A DNA stretch of 64,000 bases from NCBI RefSeq assembly GCF_964656455.1, contig NC_135717.1:155547793-155611792 (forward strand), given 5' to 3'. Below, piece after piece: positions 52,660-63,564 of this stretch. Source of the DNA: Halichoerus grypus (taxonomy: Eukaryota > Chordata > Mammalia > Carnivora > Phocidae). A program made the translations under genes and the position numbers. The notes below the pieces were generated by a model, which was not told the DNA's origin, ran no database searches, and worked only from the letters and a program-made list of their open reading frames with translations. Position 1 is the stretch's first letter. Each line of letters starts with the position of its first letter.

Positions 52660-54895
52660 AAAATAAAGTCCTCTTTCTAGATGTCCCCTTATTACCTTTC
52701 TGGACAGTGTTTCTGTGGAGAATTACATTTTATATTGAATCTGAGAGTGAGTGCACTTATGTTCTGAAGCTCGTGTCACTCTTCAAGTGACGTCTCCTGT
52801 CGATTTGTGGGACAGACTGTTCAAAATTTGAATTTTGTTTTAAAGGCATATCACCTTAATGTGAAATTGTTACCTCTTCTTCGGTGACTGGTTAAAATAA
52901 AATTCAGGTTGTAGTTGAGGAAATATTATGATTGTGTTAGCTGATTAGTTACATATTTAGACATGACTGAAATTAGAAATTATATGACAACAATCCTGAT
53001 TCTCATTAATGCAGAAAACTTGTTCCCAGGATGCATTTGAAGGGATGTCATGACGGCGGATGACTACTCACTCTGTATTACTCATGTTTTGATCTTTATT
53101 AACAAAGAGTTGGTCCCACATGTTCATGCTAAATTGATTGGCTTATTCACCACCCCTCCATCCCAATATCTCAAGTCTTTGTGTTGGAGTTCTGTTCTTA
53201 AAAAAAAAAAAGGCTTTTATTTCAGTTCCACGAGACTGAAAAAATAAGATTGCTTCCAGTGTGTGAGGCTCCCCCCGCAGTACTCTCTAAAGACGGTACC
53301 TCTGTTGTCTGTATTTAACTCACTCCTCCTGAGATAAGAAGCTCTCTCCTCCTGCAGTAGAGGAAAGCCACCACATGCTTGGGCTAGGTCAGAAAGGGGA
53401 GATACAAACATTAGACTCTCGAAAAGCTCAGATGAGCGTTTGCAATATGATTTTAAAGAGAGCAACCCTCTTCTTTTATGTTAGGTCTTAGAGGGTGGAA
53501 AAAAAAAGAAAATACTGCATTGCATCAGATACGCTATAAAAGGGCCCCAGAAGCAGGTGTGTGTGGGAAGCCTGAGGGCTGTGACGTGGTGGTCTGCAAT
53601 TGTGTCGGGGCATCTGCTGTTTGGGGTGAGGGGAGATAGTGACAGGTCAACGTGAGTCTGGGCTGGGACATGGATTCTTCTATGTAATTTTCCAAGTCTT
53701 TCCTATTAGTGGGACCAGCCCTGTTTCTTCTAGTTCTGGGGAAATGGGAGAGTTATTGGGCTTTGTGCTTTATTGACTAGAGACCAAACGGGGCCACAGA
53801 TGTCATAATTTCCCTATTATCACTTTGCCGAGTGCTTCCTGGCCTCCCTTCATTATCTTGCTCCACATTAGCAGTTATAAGTAGCTTCTTTATAGGATCC
53901 AAATGCTGTTGACTCCCTTTGGCAGTGCTTCTGATTGTGGGACCAGTGGGTGGACACACAGGAGCACGGCCCCTGGGTTTCCAAAGTGGTTTTATGTGGA
54001 ATGCTCCACTCACCTGTCTCTCCCAGCTGGAGGGACATTTCCTTCCCCATAATACAAAGACAACTGTCTCAGTCCTTTTCTTTCCAGACCAGAAAAGAAA
54101 GGCATAAACACTGGGAAGTAGAAGGCACAGACGAGGGCTGTGTGTGTCCTGCCAGGAAAGGTTATTACAGATTCTGTGCAGCCTTCAGGGGCCAGCTGCC
54201 TCCCAGGATGGCTTCGCAGGTGCGAGTGCACGAGAGGGCCGCGTGGCCCAGCTGAGCAGGTCAGACAGGCAACTTTGCATTTATACTCTGAGTTCTGGTC
54301 ATTATTTTAAACTGTCTCCTCTGAGACTTATTAAACTCAGACAGGTATTCTTTCATGAAGGAGGCTATATCTGGCACATAAGGCTGAAAACTCAAAACAT
54401 GGATTTCTGACAGAATCCTTGGTATCCACGGCACATATTTCTTTATACTTATCATATTATTATAGGTCTGGGTTCTTTGGACACTAACGAGGGTGATGCC
54501 GTGGCTGCACGTATGGTCCGTTTGAAAGACTTCCCATTCTCCCACTGACAGACGAGCAAGGGAAACACAATGAAGTCTGCCTAATGGTACTTTGGGCAGA
54601 GTAGGTGGGAGAAAGAGAAGGAAAACTGGGCATGTACAAACGTTCAGGAGTTCAGCTAGAGAGTCTCAGATGCCTGTGCCACCCGAATTGCTAGTGATAC
54701 TTCCTTTGAAAAAAGATTTGATTGGCCACCTCGAGCATCCAGGACGACAGAGGTACGGCTTGCATCCTCTCTAGATATCTATGCTCTGCTAGAGAACCAG
54801 CAAGCACATGGAGAACAAGCAAGTTTGAACAGAGTTGCATTTTTCAAAAGCTCTTGGAAGAAGAATAGCTATTCATTGGGGTCTGTGTGCCACTA
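52660..54895. other. no recognised gene or repeat
   Basis: No repeat family could be named. Many short frames overlap on both strands at 53770-54545 without family features. Confidence 0.35.
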
Positions 54896-54899
54896 GTAG

Positions 54900-56030
54900 G
54901 TTTATAGAATATTTAGGGTGAGGAAGTCTGTGTCAGCAGATGCATGTGTTAATGCATGTTTATGGGGAAGAAAGAGAAGGGAGGAGAAAGCTTCATTCCA
55001 GGGAGAAGGAAGGAGAAAATCCTGACCAGAGACTGTGGGGCTGGAAGGAAGAACTGGAAAGCTGAGTGTGAGGTCAGACACTGAGACAGGAAAACGGAAA
55101 GGATCCAGGGTACATAAAGGGGGCCAAGCTGAGGAATCACAGAGAGAGCGATGGTGAGCCCAGGAACGGCAGGCGAGGAGAGAGAAAAGCTTGGTGGATG
55201 CACACAGCGGGGGAACGTGGCCGCCTTGCGGGGCAGTGGGAGCGGGTGTCAGTACTGGAGATGTCCTCTGCAGGTGGAGGGGGCTGAGAGTGCGACAACA
55301 GCAGATGCACACAGCGGGGAGCAGAGAGGCTTTGCAGAGCAGGGGAAGCACAGAAATTAGGGATTGAAAAGACCTGTTTGGTCACTCCCTGCCCCCCCCC
55401 CCCCCACTGCTGCCTGTGCCTCTCGGGTTCTTTTGTCTAGCATATATTTTGAAATGTGTCCTGGATGACTACACCCACTCCTTCCCCTCCAAACCCTTGC
55501 CAGAGGATGAAGTTTCTTTCCACAGCCTGTAGTTTCTGAATATACATACAGAATACATAAAGACAGACCAGGAGAAAAATAAAAGAGAGAGAGTGAGAGA
55601 GGTCCTGGACACAGAAACACACACCTGTGTGGCATTCATTCAGTGAGCGCCGTGTGTTCGCAGGTGTGGGCTGCCTCACCAAGGTGCCGCCGCCTCTCCC
55701 AGTGGCCCCGTCTCCAAAGATAATGATCCGCACATCTCCGACATGTTATCTAGAGAGTGAGTTTGGTCTTGCTTCTGGGGGGAGAAGAGATAAGCGAGAA
55801 GAAATAAGAGGTAGAGAATATGAAGTGGGAGCAGAAGGACATGGTGGATGAGATGAAGGAGAGGAAGTGTGGGACGCGGAAGAAGCTTTCATTCTAGAAG
55901 GGAGAAAATCCAGGGGTACCCAGGGAGGTGTCAGAGTGGAGAAGGAGCATGAATATAGAATATACAGACTCATCCTGTAGTTTGCTTTGAGAATTTAGAG
56001 ACCATGATCCATTGTCAGAAACGTTTTACA
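54900..56030. other. purine-rich unassigned region with local repeats
   Basis: The plus strand is strongly G/A-rich, which opens long Leu/Pro/Ser-rich frames on the minus strand (up to 149 residues, 55351-54902) that look spurious. The 16-mer gatgcacacagcgggg occurs at 55198-55213 and 55304-55319. A C-run lies at about 55392-55406. Some of this could be very old L2, but I cannot show it. Confidence 0.35.
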
Positions 56031-56037
56031 GCTAGTA

Positions 56038-56254
56038 CAGTAGTTCTCCACTGGGGGAGATTTTGCTCACCGGGAGATATTTGGCAATGTCTGCAGACAT
56101 TTGGGGTTGTCCCAGGTGGGTGTGGGGGTCATAGGAGCAGCTGGTAGAGGCCAGGGATGCTGCTGCTGAATATCTCATAAAGCACAGGACCATCCCTCAC
56201 AACAAAGACTTATCAGGCCCAGACTGTCAGTAGTGCGGAGGGGGAGAAACACCG
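56038..56254 (+). mobile_element. MER20 (hAT-Charlie), near full length
   Basis: Starts cagtagttctccactggggg and contains atatttggcaatgtctgcag, gaggccagggatgctgctgc and aaagcacaggaccatccctc, then acaacaaagacttatcaggc. It ends gggggagaaacaccg. Length 217 bp is about the family's full length. An imperfect 8-bp target duplication, agctagta and aactagtg, flanks it (56030-56037, 56255-56262). Confidence 0.93.
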
Positions 56255-56264
56255 AACTAGTGCG

Positions 56265-56515
56265 TATATACACATGCGTGCACCCATAAGTGAAATGAAG
56301 TTTGCACAAACAGTACTGATCCGTCCTTACTCTGTGTAATGCACTCTGATGTTTTATATTCTACGTTATTCTATCATGTCATTAAATAATGTTGATCACA
56401 GTCCAGTAAACTGATTTGTTGACCCACTGTTTGAAAAATACTGTGGAAAGTGATAGAAGCAATAGAAAATTTTCTGCTCCTTGAAAAGTACGCTGCATAG
56501 TAGTACATGCTTAAT
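56265..56515. other. no recognised feature
   Basis: Unassigned. Confidence 0.4.
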
Positions 56516-56519
56516 AAAG

Positions 56520-56890
56520 TCCTAAGAACTTTATGATCTGGCCCCTGCCTGCCTTTTTTTTTTTAATCTTCTGCTATTTCCTCCCTCTCCTTTTCCTTCA
56601 GTCTACTGCAGGCACACCGCCTTTTTCTCGATCCTCACCTTCTCTGGCTTTGGCTGTCTGTCTGGGATGTGCCTTCCCTGGTTGTGGGCATGGCTAGCTC
56701 CTTCCTAGCAGTCAGGTCTTACCTGTACATTTTGTTTCTCTCCGCATCAGAATGAAGCTCCTGGAGAAATGGGGATCATATCTGTCTTGCTTACCCCTTT
56801 ATCCCAAACATTTATTAGCATAGTGCTTGGAACCTAGCGGTCACTCAACAAATAATTTCTGCAAGCTTCTGAATGAATGACCAAATGCCT
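56520..56890 (+). mobile_element. L2 LINE 3' end, sense, long
   Basis: The phrases tttatgatctggcccctgcc, gtctactgcaggcacaccgc, tttgtttctctccgcatcag, tggggatcatatctgtcttg, tagcatagtgcttggaacct and gcggtcactcaacaaataat, then ctgaatgaatgacc, run in L2 order. This copy keeps more of the 3' region than the other sense L2 pieces. Confidence 0.88.
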
Positions 56891-56894
56891 TCTG

Positions 56895-57435
56895 GACAGT
56901 GCGGAATGACACTCTGCCATGTGGTATTCTTTGGGTGATTTTGAGATCAGAATATTTCTGCCTAATATATGGCTAAGGTGGACCCAAGAGTTATAGCTAA
57001 TAGCTCTTATTCTTGCCTTTTCTCCAACATCATCTCTTTCTAAGGCACGTACTTTATTTCACCATGTTTGAAAGAAAACGCCGGCCCTTTCTATTCTAGA
57101 AACACCTTGAGAGGGACTGGCATTTGCAGTAGTTTTCATCTTACCTAGCATTGTGGTACAAGCATGATTCATGGATCTGTTTTACAGTAAGATGGGAAAT
57201 CCTTTCCTCCTCTGGAGTGGATTTATATAAGACTTATTTAGAAATTTGACATGGCTGGTGCCTCTATGTGAGTAGACACTAGCCAATGATCCCTTGAATA
57301 ATAAGGAGGGCAGCATCACAAGTATTTTTTTTTTTTTTATTTGACTTTTACCATTGAGTTACTGCACTTAAAGTGGAGGAAGGTCCAGGCAGATAATTTG
57401 GTCAGACCTCCTCTCTTTATGGATGAGATGACCGA
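56895..57435. other. no recognised gene; T-run
   Basis: T-run at about 57326-57338. Otherwise unassigned. Confidence 0.4.
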
Positions 57436-57439
57436 GAAA

Positions 57440-57630
57440 GGGCTGGATATACTGATGCACATAGATCTTACAACCCCCTTACAAGTGAGGTTTTCTTATG
57501 TCTAATCTTAAGACTAGATGATAGGAGCACTAAGAGTTTGTGACATGCTTAAGTCAGACAGCTGATAAATGGCACATCCAGGATTCAACCCCAGGTCTTC
57601 CCCTGACTCACAGTTCAAGATGCAAATATG
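57440..57630 (-). mobile_element. MIR, antisense
   Basis: The phrases cttacaacccccttacaagt, catgcttaagtcagacagct, gataaatggcacatccagga and ttcaaccccaggtcttcccc match antisense MIR. Confidence 0.82.
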
Positions 57631-57699
57631 CAGATTGGGGAGACATCAGCATTTATCTAGTGCCTGAAGCCATGGCAGTGGAAGGTCCCATCAGGTAAA

Positions 57700-58280
57700 T
57701 TGTGTAGTGTGAAGAGAGCAGGGAGCCTGGGAGAGAATCTAGTAGATGGTGTTTAAATCCAGGCAGAGGAATATAGCCTGACAAGGGTGACTGAGAATGA
57801 GCCGTGGACACAGGTTGGGGAGGAGGAGGGAGGAAAGCATGGTATTACAGAAGCAGAGAAAGGAGAGTTTCAAAAGATAGGAATGACCCAGAAAGTCTAA
57901 TACTGCAAGCGATAGGATCAAAAGTGTCCCAGTTGGCAATGTCCTAAGGATCTGGCAACATGGGAGGAAGGAGGTGTTCGATGACCTTGAAGGGAGCCAT
58001 TTGATTAGCCAGATTTCAGTGGGTTGAGACGCGAATGGGAGGTGAGAAAGGAGACACGGTGAACACAGTTGGATGTTTGGTTGAAGAGGAAAGGGGGAGA
58101 TAATTCAAGATTGATATGGGTTGTGCTTGTTTGTTTGTTTATTTTTCAGAGGAGAGAGAATCACGTAAGATTAAGTGCTGTCGAGAAGGCCCCAGCAGAG
58201 AAGAGAGGTTGAGGATATGAGAAAGGAGAAGATTATTAAGAGCTCAAGGCCCAGAGTTGAGGAGGGGTGGGTTTGCATTC
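57700..58280 (-). mobile_element. L2 LINE, antisense, internal part
   Basis: The phrases gccagatttcagtgggttga, gacgcgaatgggaggtgaga and aaggagacacggtgaacaca, then gagaagagaggttgaggata, correspond to L2 sequence on the 5' side of the reverse transcriptase core, read in antisense. An inserted TTTG run lies at about 58127-58145. Confidence 0.68.
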
Positions 58281-58284
58281 TCAA

Positions 58285-59325
58285 AATTAGCAGGAGTTGA
58301 AGGTGACATTTAGGGCACAGCAAGCTGAGAGTTTCAGCCTGATGTTAAATATCATCTGTTCATTTTCCATGAAGTCAAATAACCCATATTCAGATAAACC
58401 TTGCCTTTTCTGGAGAGACCATTTCTATGTATTTTTTTTCTTTCAAAGTGTTTATAACCTTCATTTACTTATCTTTGTTTCCTTATTTTTGTCTCTGTTC
58501 TTCAGTTGATGTCAGACCCATGGGGCAGGGCCCAGGCCAGAGAAACAGTCTAAATATTTAGGAAACTTTCCTCTCTGAAACAATCCTATTTGGAAGCTGG
58601 GTAATGCTAAGACATATCTCACCTAAGAAAGTCTTAAATTCATGTTGAAAGTGAGAAAAAATAGGGATGTCACTAAAAAAGTGTTCATGTGTGGATTTTG
58701 ATTGCATTGAACAAGTAATAAACCTAAGGGCACATAAAACAAAACAGAATTCTCTCTTGAGCATGCAAAGGCTCTTGAAGTAAGCATGCAATACAGCTTT
58801 TCTCTCCACCCTGGCTTCTCAGCTTGATAATTTTCAAATTAGAAATCGTTAATACTAATTTTAACAAGGCGGAAGGTCCTGGGTGGAATTCTTAAAATGG
58901 AAGCTTTATGTGTTCTCTTTCTCCTCTCTCAATCCTATCATCTGTCTCTTGCCCTCTGTCTAGCTTACCCCCATGTGCAGAATGAACTTGGCATTGCCTG
59001 GAAGGAAGCTGGAGTACATGCTGTCTCTGGCACTATTTGTTGATGTGATTCAGACCATTGAAATCTTCCCCTTAGCTACCCGGGACAGGTCAGGAAGCCT
59101 TCCAATCTTTCCCTTTTGAGAGAAACTTTCTGTTTTACAGACCACACACTGATCCTTGAAACCAAATAAGATGAAAATGCTGCATCTCTCCCAAACTCAC
59201 AAAGAGATGGGCACCTTGGGACTATGTGGGAAGCATAGTGAAGGAGAGGGCAGTGGGCACCATGCAGACAGCAGGGCACAAGGTTGCAGTTTATAATTAG
59301 GTGCCAGTAGCATAAGTGGAATGCT
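58285..59325. other. no recognised gene or repeat
   Basis: Unassigned. Short chance frames only. Confidence 0.4.
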
Positions 59326-59329
59326 CAAG

Positions 59330-59500
59330 GGCGTTTAAGGAGACAGGGCTGTATTTAAATTCTGCTCTGTCACTTTCTGGCTGGTGACCTTGGCCTGCAC
59401 CTTAACTTCTCTGAGCAGTGGCTTCCTCATATGGAAAATAGAGGATAATTATACCTTTGTAGAGCTTTGAGGGTTCAATGAGATCATCCATGAATGCTAC
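59330..59500 (+). mobile_element. MIR
   Basis: The phrases gctgtatttaaattctgctc, tgtcactttctggctggtga and ccttggcctgcaccttaact, then agggttcaatgagatcatcc, match sense MIR. Confidence 0.85.
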
Positions 59501-59504
59501 CCAT

Positions 59505-59680
59505 CCAGAGCCTCAGCAAATCCTAGGGCTTTCCATATTTGCATTCTGTTTTGCACCCTGGATCACTCCCCTCCTCCAGTTAGGTTTTGAGTGAACAATA
59601 CTATTCAGTAGGTATTTTAATCTCAGGTTTGTGGTGTGGTAACAAGGACCTGAGGTGAGGGAAATCAAAAGAGAATTAGG
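59505..59680. other. no recognised feature
   Basis: Unassigned. Confidence 0.4.
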
Positions 59681-59684
59681 ATGT

Positions 59685-60400
59685 GGGGGCAGAAGGTGAG
59701 TTCAGTTTGGGGCATGTTAATCTCGAAATGCCTCCGAGACCTTTAAGAGGGGAGCTAGCAGTCAAACCTTCTGGAGAGGTATCAGTGTGCAAGTTATTAG
59801 CACATCTGTGGTGGTTGTTGGAGAGAGTGAAGGTCACTCCTTGAACCCCAGGGAGTGCCATGAAGCCGATCTGAGAATGACACATTCTCGGAGACTGAGA
59901 CACTGTGGTACAAGTACTTCCAACAGTCCAGAGCTGCTCCATTGCCAGGTGCAGCAGAGCAGCTTAGTAGCATGGTAAAAAGTGCCCCTTAAAGTTTTTT
60001 AAGATATGGAGCTCACTGGTGAACTTGATGGAAGCATTTCTAATGAAACAGCAGGGACAGAATCCAGAACAATTGAAAGAAGGGAAAGGAGGAAGTGGAG
60101 ACGGTGAGTATCAACTCCTTTCTCACCAGAGGGGGTCATGGCTGGAGGAGGAGGTAGGGTCGGGGTGAATTTTGTATTTCAAAAGACAGAGACTTGAGTG
60201 TGCTCAGAGGGGAGGGAAACTAAAGGGAGAAGAGGAGGTTAAAGACACAGGAAAAGGAGAGAAGTTTGAGGAGAAATTGAGGGACATGGGAGAGAATAGT
60301 AGATTAGGGGCACAGGATGAGAGGTTGGCCCGAACAAGGAGTTGAGGGTACCTTGTCCTCTGGGATCAGAGGAAAGGTGTGTAGGCAGAGGGGTTCGAGA
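59685..60400 (-). mobile_element. L2 LINE, antisense, polymerase-flanking parts
   Basis: Begins gagttcagtttggggcatgt and taatctcgaaatgcctccga (coding region near the polymerase in antisense). It then runs through gaaccccagggagtgccatg to aggaagtggagacggtgagt, gagacttgagtgtgctcaga and ggttaaagacacaggaaaag. The middle is compressed relative to a full L2, so internal deletions exist. Confidence 0.7.
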
Positions 60401-60404
60401 TGGA

Positions 60405-60715
60405 GAAGGGTGCTATCACTGCTAATTGCTTGTTTTATCTTCACCCATCAAGATATGGTGAAGTTTTGGAATCCTTATTGAAGGGCTTTAATATTTTCAG
60501 GATTTTGAGGGTTTTATGGTATTTTCTTAGTTCTAGGCCCCTTGCTCATGTTGCATGTGTCCTGCCCAAGGGAGGCCTTCATGATGGCTGTGTCCCACCA
60601 GGCTGTGGCCCAGTCTTCTAAGCTATGGCTTCTGCATCCTTCCCCTGTTTTGTTTTTCTATGGCCAACCTTGAGCATTTAGGGCTGAAAGCTCCATTGGT
60701 CTGCCAAGAACAGCA
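60405..60715. other. no recognised feature
   Basis: Unassigned. The plus-strand frame 60400-60621 has no family resemblance. Confidence 0.4.
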
Positions 60716-60719
60716 TCCA

Positions 60720-61510
60720 TTCAACAGCAACTTATTAGCCCCTTCTTGGGGTTAAGTTGGTGACTGGAATCACATAGTCTCAATTTTCATGGAGCTTTCA
60801 GTCTGGTGAAGGTAATAACAAAGCTAAATGTACATTATCGACAGTGGTAAGGCCTGTGGAAGTAAAGCACCCAATATGATGACAAGGGACTACAGCAGTC
60901 CCCAGAAGGGTCTGCAAAGTCAGGAAAGATTTCCTCCCTGAGGAAGAGACCCTTGACTGGAGAACTGAAGAGGCCTAGGAAGTTGCCGGGTAGGTGGAGC
61001 TGTGTGGAGGACCTGAAGGAATGCATCCCAGGCAGAGAGGACAAATTGAACAGTTGTCCAAAGTCAACATAGAGCGTGAGGCTTTTTTCTCAGAGGTCAG
61101 TCATTTGAGCAAAAGTTGATACAATAAAAGGGCATAAAATTGGTTGAGAGAAGCAGACACAGGGCAGACCATGCTGAGTTTTGTTAGCCATATTAACGCT
61201 TGTGAACTTTACGGTGAGGAGAGTGAGAGGCAGTCAGGGAATTGAAAGCTGTGTATGGGGCTAAGGATAAAGGTAACATGTTTATATCTGCTATTTAAAA
61301 AAAGATTGCTTTTGTAGTCTTGTGGAAAACCGTGGAAGGGAACCAAGAATAGAAGGAGAAGAAGGGACACCTGTAAGAGACACCATGATTATCCCAGTAA
61401 GAGGATGTGTGTTTGGATGAGGGTGGTGACAGGAGCTGTGGAGAAAAGAGGACTGACTTCATATCTGTTTTTGGAGGTTTAGACATGGAGCCAGGTTTAG
61501 ACATGGTGTT
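60720..61510 (-). mobile_element. L2 LINE, antisense, 3' half
   Basis: Starts again near the 3' side: tcatggagctttcagtctgg, then gatttcctccctgaggaaga, ggaatgcatcccaggcagag, ttgtggaaaaccgtgg, and gaggatgtgtgtttggatga followed by gggtggtgacaggagctgtg. Because it restarts at the 3' side, it is a separate copy from 59685-60400. Confidence 0.72.
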
Positions 61511-61514
61511 CCAT

Positions 61515-62220
61515 GAATGAAAGTTATATGCAAAGTGACCCACAAAGATCAAAGAAGCTGTAAAACAGAAGAAAAAGGCCAAGTCCAGCTTGACAAGAAA
61601 TGGCTTATTAAGGGGGCTTATGGAGAGAAGTGTGTCTTGGGTGGCCATAAGATGAGGAGATCTCTGCAATCCCACCTCCCATATGACCTGCCTTTTTGCC
61701 CTAGAGGCTACCCAGGAGGAAGTATTTGAGACTCAGTCATATCTCCAGAGCAGATCAAGTCTGTTATGCCCTAGGGGTGTATATAAGGGTGTGGTTAAAC
61801 AAAAAGAATGTAGGAGGTGGGGGGCTGGGCTCAAGAAAGCTTCAGGTCACAGAATGGTCACCATGGCAGGTGTGTTCAAGATGGCACAAGTCTGGTTCAC
61901 ACACATGGGCGTAAGAGAGAGGGTGCTGTCATGGACAACTCTCAGGGTCCTGTCTCCACTGAATTCAACTGATCTAGATAGTACTTGGACACACCATCAC
62001 CCTATAGTAGTGTGATACCCTTATTGTATAAATACATTATTTATGGATGTATTTTTTTTAATTCAGTTGTATTTTCCATCTGAATTATGTCTTAATAAAG
62101 GAATATTGATCTGCTTCTTCCAATATGTTCTCTTTCAAACTTCAGGAAAGTACCCATTTTAACTAAGACTCATTAAAACAAGCCTTGAGTCATGGTATTC
62201 CAATTCTTTGTGATCTAAAT
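61515..62220. other. no recognised gene or repeat
   Basis: Unassigned. Confidence 0.4.
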
Positions 62221-62224
62221 GATT

Positions 62225-62290
62225 TCATTGTTGTGTGACCTTAGGCAAGTTATTTAGTCACTCCAACCTTAGTATTTTAAGATAGAAATC
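62225..62290 (+). mobile_element. MIR core fragment
   Basis: Contains tgttgtgtgaccttaggcaa then gttatttagtcactccaacc, the MIR core. Confidence 0.65.
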
Positions 62291-62294
62291 CCTG

Positions 62295-63160
62295 GGTAGA
62301 AATTTCAGAGTTCTGTTGAAGATGCACTAGTATAATAACATGGTAAAGTTGCATTTTATGAGATTACATTCCAAACTCAGTACTTAGAATCACCTATGAA
62401 GTATTCTTGCATCCAATCAAGTGTATAGATCTAACCTCCTGGTTACAGAAAAGTCAAGGGACAACAGAACAAATTAATTAGTGTTAAGAAACGATCAGAT
62501 AAATTCAGCATGTGGGATATACTGTAAGATATTGAGCCTGGTCTCTTAAACAGTCAGTATCATGGAAGGAACAAAGAGAAGAAAGAGACGTATCAATTAG
62601 ATGCGGCATATGAAACTTGATTAGATCTTGATTTGCAAAACCAAAAGTTATGCTAGAGACAATTGGGGAAATTTGAATATGGATCATGTGGATCATATTA
62701 GGGAGTTACACTTACTTGGGTAAGGTGTGATAATGGTGTCATAGTTATGTAAGAGTGTGTCCTTATTTCAGGAGCTGCATTTTGAAGTGAGTGATGTGAT
62801 GTCTGTAATTCTGTAATGGTTCTATCAAAATAAGTATGTAGAGATGGAGAAATTGAGAGAGGAAGCAAATATGGCAAAATGGGAACACTTGAGAGTTTCC
62901 TGAGGCAAGGGTGTGTCCAGGTGGGGACTGAAGTTTTGAGGGGCTTTCTTTAAGAAAAAGAATTCATAACTACAGATATAAAAATACATAGGAAAATGAA
63001 TATTTATTAAGAATGAGAAAATAAATCACAGATTAAAATTAAAAAAAATTTGCCAAAGTCCACAAACTTCCTAAGACCCAACAAAATAAATAATAAATTT
63101 CACTAAAAAAAAATCTCTAACTTCCTGACATATACCTATAATGCTTTTCCCCCATACATT
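62295..63160. other. no recognised gene; A-rich toward the right
   Basis: Part of 62880-63160 may be the non-coding 3' end of the hAT element that follows. Unproven. Confidence 0.3.
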
Positions 63161-63169
63161 TTTGGGGCT

Positions 63170-63560
63170 GTATTCTTTAGCTTTTAATCTAACAACAATT
63201 TTGTAAAATATTTCCTATGGGAAAAATAAAAATTAATCCCATCTTTCCTCTGGTGTTCATTATTAAAAGGTTCCTAAAGCTTTTCTCGTCTTAAAAGTTT
63301 GTTATTGGTAATGTCAGATACATTACTAGAATTGTTGTTGAATTTGTGAAAGCTTCTATTAAGTTTCTTTCAGAGATGAGCTGTAAGACTTCGGGTCATT
63401 TCAAGTTTTTCATGGGCAGTGACTAATCACAAATTCTCTTGGAATTGACAACATTCATTAGCCAGTTTTTCATCAATGTCATGATGAGTTTTTTGTCAGC
63501 CCTGAAATTTTTTATCACTAGTCTGGGTGAATCAGTGCATAGGCAATAGGAATATTTCTG
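63170..63560 (-). pseudogene. decayed hAT-family transposase C-terminus
   Basis: Relic of the C-terminal dimerisation region of a hAT transposase, read on the minus strand. From about 63500 downward it translates as DIDEKLANECCQFQENL. After stops it gives PEVLQLISERNLIEAFTN and then ILVMYLTLPIT. After another stop it gives EKSFRNLLIMNTRGK. The order (acidic Leu-rich lead, aromatic/Leu block, LT-x-P-x-T, then E-[RK]-S-F-x-x-L-x-I-x-N) is the hallmark of this domain. At least three in-frame stops (near 63515, 63423 and 63293) break it. The parent was probably of the Tip100/Zaphod-like group, by resemblance only. No matching upstream DDE core was found before the window edge. It was too broken to appear as one open frame. 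Confidence 0.5.
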
Positions 63561-63564
63561 CAAG

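Noticed and set aside
54902..55351. 149-residue minus-strand open frame
   Set aside because: Leu/Pro/Ser-rich because the plus strand is purine-rich. Two other long frames overlap it, and there is no domain or splice context.
55392..55406. C homopolymer run
   Set aside because: Simple run, possibly with sequencing length uncertainty; no feature inferred.
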